From Tetramitus jugosus (taxonomy: Eukaryota > Heterolobosea > Eutetramitea > Acrasida > Vahlkampfiidae): DNA of 64,000 bases. Positions 34,484 to 44,281 of the stretch are shown piece after piece. How positions within the stretch are numbered: position 1 is the stretch's first letter; each line of letters opens with the position of its first letter. The notes under the pieces are model-generated. The model saw only the letters and a list, made by a program, of their open reading frames with translations. It had not been told where the DNA came from and ran no database searches. The stretch lies in the NCBI GenBank assembly GCA_937625935.1, contig OW569380.1, positions 186,001-250,000 on the forward strand, given 5' to 3'. The translations under genes and the position numbers were made by a program.

Positions 34484-36574
34484 TTAGTAGACTCCTTCAA
34501 GGATCAATTTCTTTTCTTCAATGGCTGCAGTTCTGTATGACAAGCCACATGCGATACTGTTCCAGAGAATGACAACCAACATGATAGCTGCGTTGACTGA
34601 GAAAGCAGTGTAGAAAATGGCAACGAATCCCTTTCTGACATTCATGTTTTCTTGTTCGCAATCCACTTGCCACAAACCACTGTGAGCAGTTCTAAACTTC
34701 AATGCCTTCACCTTCTTTGTTGGAGGAGCAGTGGTTGGAGCGTCGAAAATGCATCCAAGCAAGTAATCTTCACGAATCTTGTATCTCTCAGTGTCGATTG
34801 GAACCTTCAAGAGAGCACGCTTGATCAAGGTGACAGTGTTACTTCCAGAGTATCCAACACGGAGGTTGTACAATTGATTGTGTTGGTCAACATTCATCAA
34901 ATCTTCCATGGATGGAGCACCAGTGTTGTTTTGAGAAGGCAACTCAATCAAGAACAATCTTCCATCGGCAGCATATGGAGAGTCATATCTGACAATGCTT
35001 CCACCCAAAGTAATAGTGGATCCAACAACGAGGGTATTGAGAGAGAATGCACCAGCATAGGCAACAAATCTTTGGTTGGCATTAAAGTTCTTTGGTGTAC
35101 CAGGGAGTTGGTAGGTCTTGGCAACACCGGAGATTGTGTCAACCATGGAGACGAATGGAACTTGAGCTTCAGAGATGATACCGTTGAAGGCAAAGTTGTC
35201 AGAGTTACCAGTGACCAAAACATGGGACTCCTTAACGTCCATTGAAGTGGCAAAAGCAGTCTTCAATGTGAGTTGAATGGACAAGTTCTCAACGAGGATC
35301 ACCTTTCCAGTAGTGATGTCAATCTTGATGAACAAGACTGCGTCTTCTTGAGACTCGGAGAAGGCAACTTCAACATCATGAACAGCCTTAAATGCAGCAA
35401 TCTGTCTCTTGTTCAATGTGGCAACAGCAAAAACGCTCTCTCCATCAGTGCTCAACTCGATTCTAGCACCCAAATTGTTATTCTCAATAAAGTTGAACTC
35501 ATCGGATGAGTCGACTCTTGGGATCAAAATGGTCTTGAAGACAACATCACGCGACACAACAGTGTGTCCTTGAGATTTAACATTGTATCTGACCAACTTT
35601 GTGCTTCCCTGAGTGGTCACCAATGCGACATATTGAGTGGCAAATGATGGCGAGGCCTTGGCACGAGCATCAATGGATGCAACAGAGATGACTCTGAGAC
35701 GAACAGTGTTGTCTTGACTAGCTTGAGCAACACTTCTAATATCGGTCAAGTTGACCATGCTTTGTTCGAAACCAGTTGGTTGATCACCCAGAACAACACC
35801 ATTCTCATTGTAAATCTTTTCTTCACCTTGATTGAATGGATAGGTAAACTTGTGAACACCAAAAGTACCATTCAAATTCTTGATTGTCTCTGTTTGAGAA
35901 TCAAAGAACATGAAGAGAACGTGAGCGTATCCAGTGTGCTCTCCACAAGGCTTCAAAACAGAAGAGGCAGTATAGCCAGCAATCACATGAACCAGTGAAG
36001 AAGAAGCAGCAGCATCAGAAGAAGCATCAACAGACAAATCAACTGCATTTTCAGTCTTCAAAATCTTCGAGTTGATAAAGTGAGTATTGTCCTCTTCGTC
36101 ATTGACATCTTGCACATCACTCACAGAGTCACCATTCGCATTGGCCAACAAATCATACTCGACATTGACCACGTTGGAGATGGACCAAACCAATGGATAA
36201 GTTTTTGGTCCTTCTTCAGCAGCCATTGTTGACAATAGAGTGTCAGTGATAATGTTGGTGGAGGTTGCTTTTGATCCCATATCGACACGCAACACTCGAG
36301 TGTTTCTTGGCTTCAACTCCAATGATGTCATGTCCATTGTTTGAATGTGAAGTATTTGAAGGTTTGTGCTCTGATAAACGGCACCACTTGGTGCAATCAC
36401 TGGTTGTAAATCTCCAAGGTATTGTTGATAAAAACTTTCTGCACGGAATTGAGCGACAGCATTGAGAGCTTTGCATTGTCCATTGCTTTTGGCGTTGGTG
36501 ATGTGTGCAAGGACAAACAAAATGGCGAGTAACAACAGTGTCGTCACTTGCTTTTGCTGTTGTTGTTGACTCAT
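34484..36574 (-). CDS. Secretory-pathway protein with one C-terminal TM segment, unknown
   Basis: 696 residues. A Q-rich start is followed by a signal peptide (TTLLLLAILFVLAHITNA). The long luminal or extracellular part (about 30-640) has repeated beta-strand-like segments ending in hydrophobic-glycine turns (FVAYAGAFSLNTLVVGSTITLGG, VLVTGNSDNFAFNG), compatible with a beta-propeller, plus N-glycosylation sites such as NLT, NGT and NNT. One TM helix near residue 660 (FYTAFSVNAAIMLVVILWNSIA) and a short C-terminal tail (LILEGVY) follow. A type I membrane protein is likely. No family assigned; similar SBBP-like repeat proteins are numerous in free-living amoebae. Confidence 0.75.
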   Translation of the reverse strand: MSQQQQQKQVTTLLLLAILFVLAHITNAKSNGQCKALNAVAQFRAESFYQQYLGDLQPVIAPSGAVYQSTNLQILHIQTMDMTSLELKPRNTRVLRVDMGSKATSTNIITDTLLSTMAAEEGPKTYPLVWSISNVVNVEYDLLANANGDSVSDVQDVNDEEDNTHFINSKILKTENAVDLSVDASSDAAASSSLVHVIAGYTASSVLKPCGEHTGYAHVLFMFFDSQTETIKNLNGTFGVHKFTYPFNQGEEKIYNENGVVLGDQPTGFEQSMVNLTDIRSVAQASQDNTVRLRVISVASIDARAKASPSFATQYVALVTTQGSTKLVRYNVKSQGHTVVSRDVVFKTILIPRVDSSDEFNFIENNNLGARIELSTDGESVFAVATLNKRQIAAFKAVHDVEVAFSESQEDAVLFIKIDITTGKVILVENLSIQLTLKTAFATSMDVKESHVLVTGNSDNFAFNGIISEAQVPFVSMVDTISGVAKTYQLPGTPKNFNANQRFVAYAGAFSLNTLVVGSTITLGGSIVRYDSPYAADGRLFLIELPSQNNTGAPSMEDLMNVDQHNQLYNLRVGYSGSNTVTLIKRALLKVPIDTERYKIREDYLLGCIFDAPTTAPPTKKVKALKFRTAHSGLWQVDCEQENMNVRKGFVAIFYTAFSVNAAIMLVVILWNSIACGLSYRTAAIEEKKLILEGVY

Positions 36575-36817
36575 TTTTTTTTCACAATTTGCTGTTGTAC
36601 TTGTTTTTTGAGTCGAAATCGTTGTTATTGTTGGATGGAAAAAGCTTTCTGTTTCGCAGTTTTGTTTGTGATGATACTCCGAGTTGGTGTGTGAAAGGGA
36701 GAGGCGCGTGTTGGAAACACGTCAAGCGCTTTAAAGTTTCGCGCTTTATACATGGCGCATTTACAATAGTTGTGTATCATAATCCTAGAGTCTTATCTAT
36801 GTACACACATAAATTGT

Positions 36818-39193
36818 CTATTGCTGCTCCATGGACCAGTTGAACTGATCCATGTGAATACTTAAATCTCTCTCGCAACATAGCTTCAGAGTGGGATTGA
36901 TCAGTGCGAGTGACATCCCACAAAACAAGTAGAATTGCCACAGGCAAGGTACCTGCTTGAGTGTATCACAATCTTGAAAGGCCATTCGAAGTTCCTTGCG
37001 TCTGTATTCTCTACCCGATGGAAACTTGATTCCTTGCAGGGCGTACTCGAGTCTCTCCTTTAAAATCTGGAAAACAAAGGAACCAAAGTTGCCATGCTCC
37101 TGGAAGTAGTCCATTGTTTCATTTTTGTCAATCAATAAATGTTCATAGAAGCTTCTAAAGTCTTTAAAGAAGTAGAAGCTACCCTCCATCATTTGAGTCG
37201 GGTCAATGAACAATTGAGCTGTCTGAGCATTGGTAACACTTAGAATGAACGAGAAGGCTTCATCAAATCTCAACTTCATAATATCCAAGATACTCACTCG
37301 TTGTACTCTTGGCAGTTCATACACTCTATGAAGATCTTTCAGACAAGGACAAGCTCGCATCTCTAAATTGAGAGTCAGTAGATTAGGGCACATGGATGAA
37401 AGCGAATCGTAGAATCGAGCATATCCTCTCTGTGTTGATGGAACAATATGATCTGACTCCATATTGGACAATTTCAGATGCTTCAAGTTGGGAGAAGCCG
37501 AAAACAGAGTGATAAAGAATGCGCAAGTGAGAGCAGAGTCTTGAACCTCGAGATCAACAATCTTTGTTCGCCTTGTTTCCTGTGGTATCGGAGGAAGTTT
37601 GAGTGCCTTTGAACTATTTGATTCACAGAACACATAGGCAAACTTTAAGATTTCTAGATTGGGTAGTGAGAAGATGAGCGATGTGAGCTTCTTTGTCTTT
37701 GCAAAGCTAACATTCTCCAGAAACAGCACCTTGAGTGAGCTCCATACGAATGGGGGACGCTTCAAATAGTTGTCCATCTTTTCATTGATGCCAAACACTA
37801 CTGCCTTTTCCAAATTTGGACTACATCCCTGAAACTGCGAACACACGCTGAATGGCAAGTTGGACGTACTAACTTGTTTCAAATTAGGGTACTGCTTACC
37901 AGGGAAGAACTGAAAAGCTTTCTTCAGTGGGAAACGATTCCGTGACAAGTCTTCGTAATATTGAGGCACATTCAATGACAATATCTGAAGTGACTTCGTA
38001 CAATTGTTCACAATATTCGTGATCAGTGGTGTCATCATTGGCTCCACATTGTGCAATCGAAGTACTTGCAAGTGACACATATTCAACGCCTCAATCGTCT
38101 GATTTGACGAAGAAGAGTCTTGCAGAGCCTCATCATACATATTCATCCACTGCAGAGGATCCATCAACGATGGTTCAAATCGCAGAGACAACTCTCTCAG
38201 CGACGAAGACTGAGGCATTCTTGCAATTCTCTGCAACAGAGCTTGGTTGCAAATGCCGCGACAGCTCTGTAAATTCATCGAGTTCCACTGTGGCTTTGAC
38301 GTGTAGAGCTCAAAAAACTCATCCAACAACAGTTCGTCCATGCCCAACAGCGACAAATTACAGAGTTTCGGTTGCGCAAAAATCAATTTTGCCGTATCGA
38401 GATTGGCGCAGTTCTGAGTTGCAAATTGCACCGTTTCCAACTGAGGACACTTCCTCAGTATAGCTCCTAGCACTTGATTCGACAATTGGACCGTTCCAAA
38501 ATGAACGTGCACCCATCGCAACGAAACACAATGATCCAAATTGCTCCATTCATTGTCCCACAACGTACCTTTGACAAATTCTTCACTCAATGCTACATCA
38601 AGATCATACACCTCTAATTGACTCAGTGAGACATTGACCACATTTTGATTAGAGAACAAGAGAGAGGCCAATTGTGAGAGCTGAATGCGAGTAGAGCTCA
38701 ACTCTAAAACAGTCAAGTTTTCAGAGTGATAAAACGCACGATACAATTGAAAGTTGTGTCTCTTGATTTGCACGTGATTCAGAGCTCGCATAATTCCACT
38801 CAAGGGAATCTGCTCCATTGTGCGATCAATCACAAAGACGCGATTGCGCCAAGTGAGCTCACTGTGCACAATAGAGTGCGTCATGCGATTCACCGCCGTA
38901 AAACTCTCCAACAAAAAGCGCTGATCCAAATAGCTCAAAATTTTTTCAAAGAGCTCAATCGGAAGTTGAAGGAACAGCGGAGAAACTTCCTCACATTGAA
39001 ATGAGGTGTTACTGCTTTCATCATCAACAACAATCATCAATGGACTCGTTGTGCTGAGAATGCTACTTGTTTCATCGTCATTGCTTTGATGAGATTTTTG
39101 TCGTTTGCTCGGTGGAGAAGAGTGATGACGAAGAGGTGAAGAGGAGGATGAAGATGAGGAAGGAGAAGAAGAGACGGATTGCCTTCGCTTCAT
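36818..39193 (-). CDS. F-box and leucine-rich-repeat protein
   Basis: 791 residues, no intron. The N-terminus is S/K-rich (RRQSVSSSPSSSS). Residues ~72-120 hold an F-box (LQLPIELFEKILSYLDQRFLLESFTAVNRM). From about 150 to 690 there are many irregular leucine-rich repeats (VLELSSTRIQLSQLASLLF, LETVQFATQNC, LKVLFLENVSF, LEILKFAYVFC, LKHLKLSNMES, LLTLNLEMRAC). Such proteins normally bring substrates to an SCF ubiquitin ligase through Skp1. The substrate is unknown. It is one of two F-box proteins on this strand here, the other being the kinase fusion immediately upstream of it in minus-strand order (larger coordinates). Confidence 0.82.
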   Translation of the reverse strand: MKRRQSVSSSPSSSSSSSSPLRHHSSPPSKRQKSHQSNDDETSSILSTTSPLMIVVDDESSNTSFQCEEVSPLFLQLPIELFEKILSYLDQRFLLESFTAVNRMTHSIVHSELTWRNRVFVIDRTMEQIPLSGIMRALNHVQIKRHNFQLYRAFYHSENLTVLELSSTRIQLSQLASLLFSNQNVVNVSLSQLEVYDLDVALSEEFVKGTLWDNEWSNLDHCVSLRWVHVHFGTVQLSNQVLGAILRKCPQLETVQFATQNCANLDTAKLIFAQPKLCNLSLLGMDELLLDEFFELYTSKPQWNSMNLQSCRGICNQALLQRIARMPQSSSLRELSLRFEPSLMDPLQWMNMYDEALQDSSSSNQTIEALNMCHLQVLRLHNVEPMMTPLITNIVNNCTKSLQILSLNVPQYYEDLSRNRFPLKKAFQFFPGKQYPNLKQVSTSNLPFSVCSQFQGCSPNLEKAVVFGINEKMDNYLKRPPFVWSSLKVLFLENVSFAKTKKLTSLIFSLPNLEILKFAYVFCESNSSKALKLPPIPQETRRTKIVDLEVQDSALTCAFFITLFSASPNLKHLKLSNMESDHIVPSTQRGYARFYDSLSSMCPNLLTLNLEMRACPCLKDLHRVYELPRVQRVSILDIMKLRFDEAFSFILSVTNAQTAQLFIDPTQMMEGSFYFFKDFRSFYEHLLIDKNETMDYFQEHGNFGSFVFQILKERLEYALQGIKFPSGREYRRKELRMAFQDCDTLKQVPCLWQFYLFCGMSLALINPTLKLCCERDLSIHMDQFNWSMEQQ

Positions 39194-39748
39194 GGAAAAT
39201 TCGTTTGACTTTGGTTTGTTTTCGCAAGTGAAGAGTATCCAGAAAAAATGTTATTGATGTTTTTGATTGAAGTTGTTGTTGAGGAGGAAGCGGTGCGCGA
39301 AGATAGCTCGGGAATTTTAGCGAGGGATTCCCTTTTGATGGAATCAAAAATACAGCAGAGATATTGGTCACCATTCGACCAGTGATGGACATGAAAAGGT
39401 GTGCTTAAGGGTTGAGTGAAGGACATGAGATGAATGAAAATCCTAGGGAAACGGGAGGCTGGATAACTGTAGGTTGTGTCGAATTCTTCTGTCCTCGACT
39501 GCACGAAGCGGCAAGGAATTATGTAATTTGATTGGATTATCCCATTGACCTAAAACAGCTGGAGAATTTCATTCGAACGACGTTAATAATACATTCGCTT
39601 TTATCCAGTCTTGTACTCATCGAGTGAATGCTAGCTTTGTGAGTCGCTTCAAGTACAGAACATTCTTCTTCGTTACTCTCATCACTTGCGCGACTGCTCT
39701 TTCGCTTGTTTCATCACCAAAAGCTTTCCTTTTGAACTCATTCAGCTC
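39194..39748. other. Intergenic, no gene seen
   Basis: 555 bp between the start of the F-box/LRR gene and the stop of the kinase fusion, both on the minus strand. Promoter and UTR sequence are expected. The short frames present look random. Confidence 0.5.
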
Positions 39749-42361
39749 TTAATTGTTGTCATTAATATAGATATCATCTGATCTCTGCATGACAAAAAAT
39801 GGATGCTTGTGCTTGTCGTTCTTACCTCTCGTCAAATGCGATTCATCCTTGAGCATAAAACCATGCCGCAGGAAGAAGCTCACATTTGCTGGGTCAACAG
39901 GCATACTATAGCACGATAGTCCATTTTCATTGGCTATCCTGAGTACTGGTTGAGTGACGAGAGAGCCAAATCCATGATTAACCATGGATGGCAACACTCC
40001 GACTGCATACATGAGCCAGTGATGATCTGATTTTGTTTGTTGGGAGGTTGCCAAATGAACACGATGTAGAACATCGATTAGCTGCAGTATCCGATTACAT
40101 GTTTTGATGCTGACAAGTTTCATCAGTTGAGAGTATAGCTTAATAGAGCGTAACCGATTTCTAGTCTCTTGCCAGAAGCAAATTGGATCTGGTTTTGGAT
40201 GCTGCCATATTGATACAGCTTGAACGGCCGACTGGCCGTACAGGTCATGATTTGTGAGAACATAGATACGACCATGGCTGATGGCTACACGTATCAACTC
40301 TCCCATAACCAAAAGTAACACCTTTTGTTGCTTGTATGTGAGCTCAGGTAGTTCACAACTCCTTGATCGTGCATACAGATTGGCAAACTTTTCTTCTTTG
40401 ACTCTGTTGATTAACAATTCATTGACTTCATCAATAGAACGTGGTTGAGCATCGATTGAGCGCTGAAAGTCCATTGATGATAGTGCAACTGAGTAATCAT
40501 GGTCTGCCCTGTTTAAATTTTCTGCCTTCTCCTTGCTTTCTAATTGAAACAGGATCCGGATGAATGAGTGACTAGAGAATGCCTGGGCCATGACTTGAAT
40601 ACATTGATCAACTTGATTTGGCAGCATTTCATGCACCATTTTCTTTCCTAGTGTTGACTTTTTTCTCTTCGCCAACGCCTTCTTCTTATGCTTGAAGTAA
40701 TACTTTAGATATCGCTGAAGTGTTTCTGATGTGTGCGTTGAATTCACACTTGGTTTGACATGAGAACTTTTCTCGTTCAGAGCTCTCTTTGTTCCAAAAT
40801 CTGGTTTCTGTACTTGATTACCTAGAGTACGTTCGCAAATGCTTCTCCATAATGTTTGATTCTGACACAGTTGGTACCATTGTCGATTGGCACGCATAAT
40901 ATTATACAAGGAAGATAGACCCAAGAAAGATAGGATGTGGACTTTGATCGATTCGGATTGAATCATTGAATCGAACGATACCAAACTGATCAGTGGGCTC
41001 GAGGAGTAAAATGAATGCTGGTTATGAGCATCATCCAGCGCCGGAGTATGTGAATCATAGAGCATCTGCTGTAGAATCGTTATACATTCGAACGCACTTG
41101 GTCTATCCTTTGGGTTATAGGATAACAGTCGCTTCATAAAGTCAAACAGTGCCACCCTATATCCATATTGTTCACAGATCTTTACTCGCAAATTATCAAA
41201 GAATTCCGAGAGACCAATCATAGAGTCATGCCCATTGTTCGTTGTTGTTGTGGCATAGAGATCTGTACCATTCTTCCTTCCGGATGTAGAGCTATTCCAT
41301 TGCTTCGTGAGCATGCATGTTTTTCCAGTCAGCATGTTCATCAAAATCATTCCTAACGAATAGATATCAATCTTCTCGTTGTAAGGTTCGTTGAGCAAGA
41401 CTTCAATTGCAATAAAGTCGGGTGTTCCACACAATGTGTATGCCTTGTACGAATCCTCTCTCCTCAATTGCTTCACAGTTCCAAAATCTGCAATTTTCAA
41501 AATATTGTCCCGCGAAATGAGCACATTTGATGGTTTCAAATCTCTGTGTAGCAATCCATTTTCGTGCAATTGATTGAGACCATTTGCAATCTGAATCAAA
41601 AATTGAATCACTATTCTTTCCTTGATGGGCTGATAGCAAGAATACGCTCCATTCCCACCACTGGTAACTATTGTCCTTCTTCTCATCATTTCCGTTGCAC
41701 CTCCACTCGAATCAATCGCGAGGATAGGGATACTATCATCATTTGAAAAAACAGATGCTTCAAGGTGTTGACTCGTACTCGTGCTACTCGTACTACCGCT
41801 ACTACTTGTATTGGAGCTACGCATATGATTGTGATTATTATGACTAAGAAAAGGATTCCAATGTCTCTGAATAAAAGAACTAAGATCTCCACCCTCACAA
41901 TACTCCATCACTAAACAAATATACATTGTATGTGCCTTTTGTAAACGATCGTGTCAGTGACATCAAATGTCATCCGCCAACACAAAAAATAAAAAATGAA
42001 ATATTTGTTCCAACACGACCGACACACAACATACAGCAGGATATCGATGCAAAAAAACTCTCTTGTACTCGACTAGATTGTTTTCATCAATCAGTGCACT
42101 GCGATTCGAATTATTACTGGTACTAGTGGTAGTAGCAGTACCCTGTTGGGAGTCTGACTTGTTATTTGTTATTTGAAAGTTTCGCCTATTCGTCAACAGC
42201 ATAAACGACGTTGCCTCATTCATGTGTAAATTGGCCTTTTCCATACTTGAAATTTCCATTCTCTTGATGGCCAACAACTCGTGAGTCGTCTTGTTCTGGC
42301 ACTGTAGGACATGACCTTCGGCACCCTGTCCTAACAACTTGACAACAAAATATTGATCCAT
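39749..42361 (-). CDS. Protein kinase fused to an F-box and a GNAT acetyltransferase-like domain (two exons)
   Basis: Exons 42361-42035 and 41935-39749 join across a 99-base intron (GTATGT...AAAAG, 42034-41936), phase 0, giving about 837 residues. The kinase spans ~1-400: LGQGAEGHV, LLAIKRM (Lys), VMEYCEGGDL, HRDLKPSN (239), DFG (259) and GTPDFIAIEVLL, with two low-complexity inserts. It looks most like NEK- or STE-type kinases and appears catalytically complete. At ~430-479 there is an F-box-like helix set (ESIKVHILSFLGLSSLYNIM, WYQLC.NQTLWRSI). Residues ~542-807 look like a GNAT domain: IQVMAQAFSSHSF at the start, then VLPSMVNHGFGSLVTQPVL, then NVSFFLRHGF. The three domains sit in one unbroken exon 2 frame, apart from the kinase N-lobe. 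Confidence 0.8.
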
Positions 42362-42502
42362 TCAATGAACATAACAACTGGACTTCTGCGGTTTGGTGAG
42401 GTTTTGCAGTCCGGATGTGGGATATCGGGAAGAGATGTCAAAAGTCATCGGACAAATAAAAGTAAAAATCCAGTCTATCGGAAAATTAATGATAACATCC
42501 AA

Positions 42503-42575
42503 AGCATCTTGGCGCAGCGGTTAGCGCGACGGGCTCATAACCCGTAGGTCCCAGGATCGATACCTGGAGATGCTA
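42503..42575 (+). tRNA. Initiator tRNA-Met(CAT)
   Basis: Folds as a standard 73-base tRNA: acceptor AGCATCT/AGATGCT, anticodon stem ACGGG/CCCGT with loop CTCATAA (anticodon CAT). Three features mark it as the initiator and not the elongator: an A1-T72 first pair, three G-C pairs next to the anticodon loop, and a T-loop ATCGATA with A at positions 54 and 60. A TTTT terminator follows at 42584-42587. It sits between the kinase fusion (divergent) and the thioesterase gene. Its 5' flank carries no LINE. Confidence 0.95.
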
Positions 42576-42638
42576 ATCAACCCTTTTGTTTCTGGGCGAT
42601 TGATTGAAAAGCAAAGCCACAAAAGCACAAAAACCATC

Positions 42639-44192
42639 ATGCAACAATCGTCCAAATTGATCTCTCAAGCGTCTGCTGTGCTGCTCAAGCGATCCTCTCC
42701 ATTGATCAGGTCATCAAGAAATTGTGGAACCAAAGCACCATTCCTCAAGCATTACTCCAATGATGCTTCTTCTGAAGAAACAGAAGTGAAACCAAGTCAC
42801 TTGCAATCAAGTGGTGTCAAGACAACTCCAGCTGTTGCAGAACAATCGTTCAACACTGTTTTTATTGAACAAATGAGAGTCGCTTCAGAGTAAGTCGTTT
42901 AGTTGGAGTTATTGTAATCATAACTCCTTGACATTTTTTTGTTGGTTTTTTTGTAAGCTCAGAGAAGAAATTTACAAGTTTTTTTTGTCTTTTTTCTCAC
43001 TAATTACAGCATGGATTATCATTTGAATGTTGGAAGACACAAGAGAAAGCAAGAATCACAAGAATTGGAAGAAAAGAGAGTACAGGATGAACAAAAGGCG
43101 GGAAAGAATGTCTCAGTGTTTGAATTAAAAACAAGAAAGCCAAGTGACTCTATTGTGGAGTACTCGTTGCCATTCTCGACAGATGCTCGTCTGAGAGACA
43201 TGTATACCACAGAGGGACAACGTGGTATTCGCATTGGTCGTCTCTTGGAGGATTTGGATGCTCTGGCAGGAGAAATTGCTTACAAGCATGCAGAAGGTAC
43301 ACATCCTGCTCGCCCAATCACAATCGTCACTGCCAGTGTCGATCGTATCGAGCTACAAAGAAATTTGTGGCCATTCTTTGATTTGAGATTCAGAGGATGG
43401 GTTACATGGGTCGGTAGTTCGTCCATGGAAGTACGAATCGATGTGCAGCACGTGGATTCTACTGGTAAGGAACAAAAGGCAATGGTTGCCTATTTTATGA
43501 TGGTGGCAAGAGACAAGTACTCCAACAAGGCCGTTCCTGTGCACTCGCTGAGCCCTGAAACAGAGCAAGACAAGAAATTGTATAGATTGGGTGAGGAGAA
43601 CAAGCAGAGAAGAAAGACAACTGGTGATCAATCATTGACAATTTCACCTCCGTCCAGTGAAGAAGCCAAGCTCATTCACGAACTCTTCTTAGAACAGCAA
43701 AAGCAAAAGCGCATGAGGTTGGTCAGCTCTGAAGATGTACCAATGTCTCAAACCGTTGTTGATAGCACATACCTCATGCAACCACAACAGAGAAACATTC
43801 ATAACAAGATTTTTGGTGGTTACATCATGAGAAAGGGATTCGAGCTTGCCTATACTGCTTCTTGGATTTTCAGCAAGCACAGACCTAGATTCATTGCTCT
43901 GGATGATAACACTTTCCTGAAGCCAGTCGAGATCGGATCTGTGGTTACCTTTACTGCGACTGTCGTTTATGCTGAAGGTGACTCCTGTACAGTTGTTGTC
44001 AAAGTGGAAGTTTTGCACCCAGAGACTGGCAAGAAGGAAACCACAAACATTTTCTATTTCTCATTCGGTATTCCAGTTCAAAACAGGATTGTCCCAGAGA
44101 CCTACCAGGAAGCAATGATGTTCATTGAGGGAAAGAGAATACATGAGAAATCGAGAAAAATGTCCCATATTCTCATGACCACAACACATTAA
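42639..44192 (+). CDS. ACOT9: Mitochondrial acyl-CoA thioesterase, ACOT9-type (two exons)
   Basis: Exons 42639-42889 and 43010-44192 join across a 120-base intron (GTAAGT...TTACAG), phase 2, giving about 477 residues. The N-terminus (MQQSSKLISQASAVLLKRSSPLIRS in two parts) lacks acids and is rich in S, K and R, so mitochondrial import is likely. Two HotDog domains follow: the first near 175-250 (NLWPFFDLRFRGWVTWVGSSSMEV), the second near 345-445 (QQRNIHNKIFGGYIMRKGFELAY, ALDDNTFLKPVEIGSVVTF), the latter a strong match to ACOT9. The enzyme hydrolyses acyl-CoAs to acid and CoA. The start lies 64 bp after the initiator tRNA. Confidence 0.9.
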
Positions 44193-44281
44193 TCGGACAC
44201 AACCTTTTGGAAAAGGGATACAATACAAAAATTAAACCATAAATCTATGCTCATTTGATAGACGACAGACACCGTAAGCAT

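Noticed and set aside
34652-35245. 197-codon plus-strand frame opposite the secreted TM protein
   Set aside because: Antisense shadow; the minus strand has a signal peptide and a TM segment in the right places.
42362-42502. LINE insertion upstream of the initiator tRNA
   Set aside because: The 5' flank was checked and holds no element sequence, poly-A or target duplication; not every tRNA gene is occupied.
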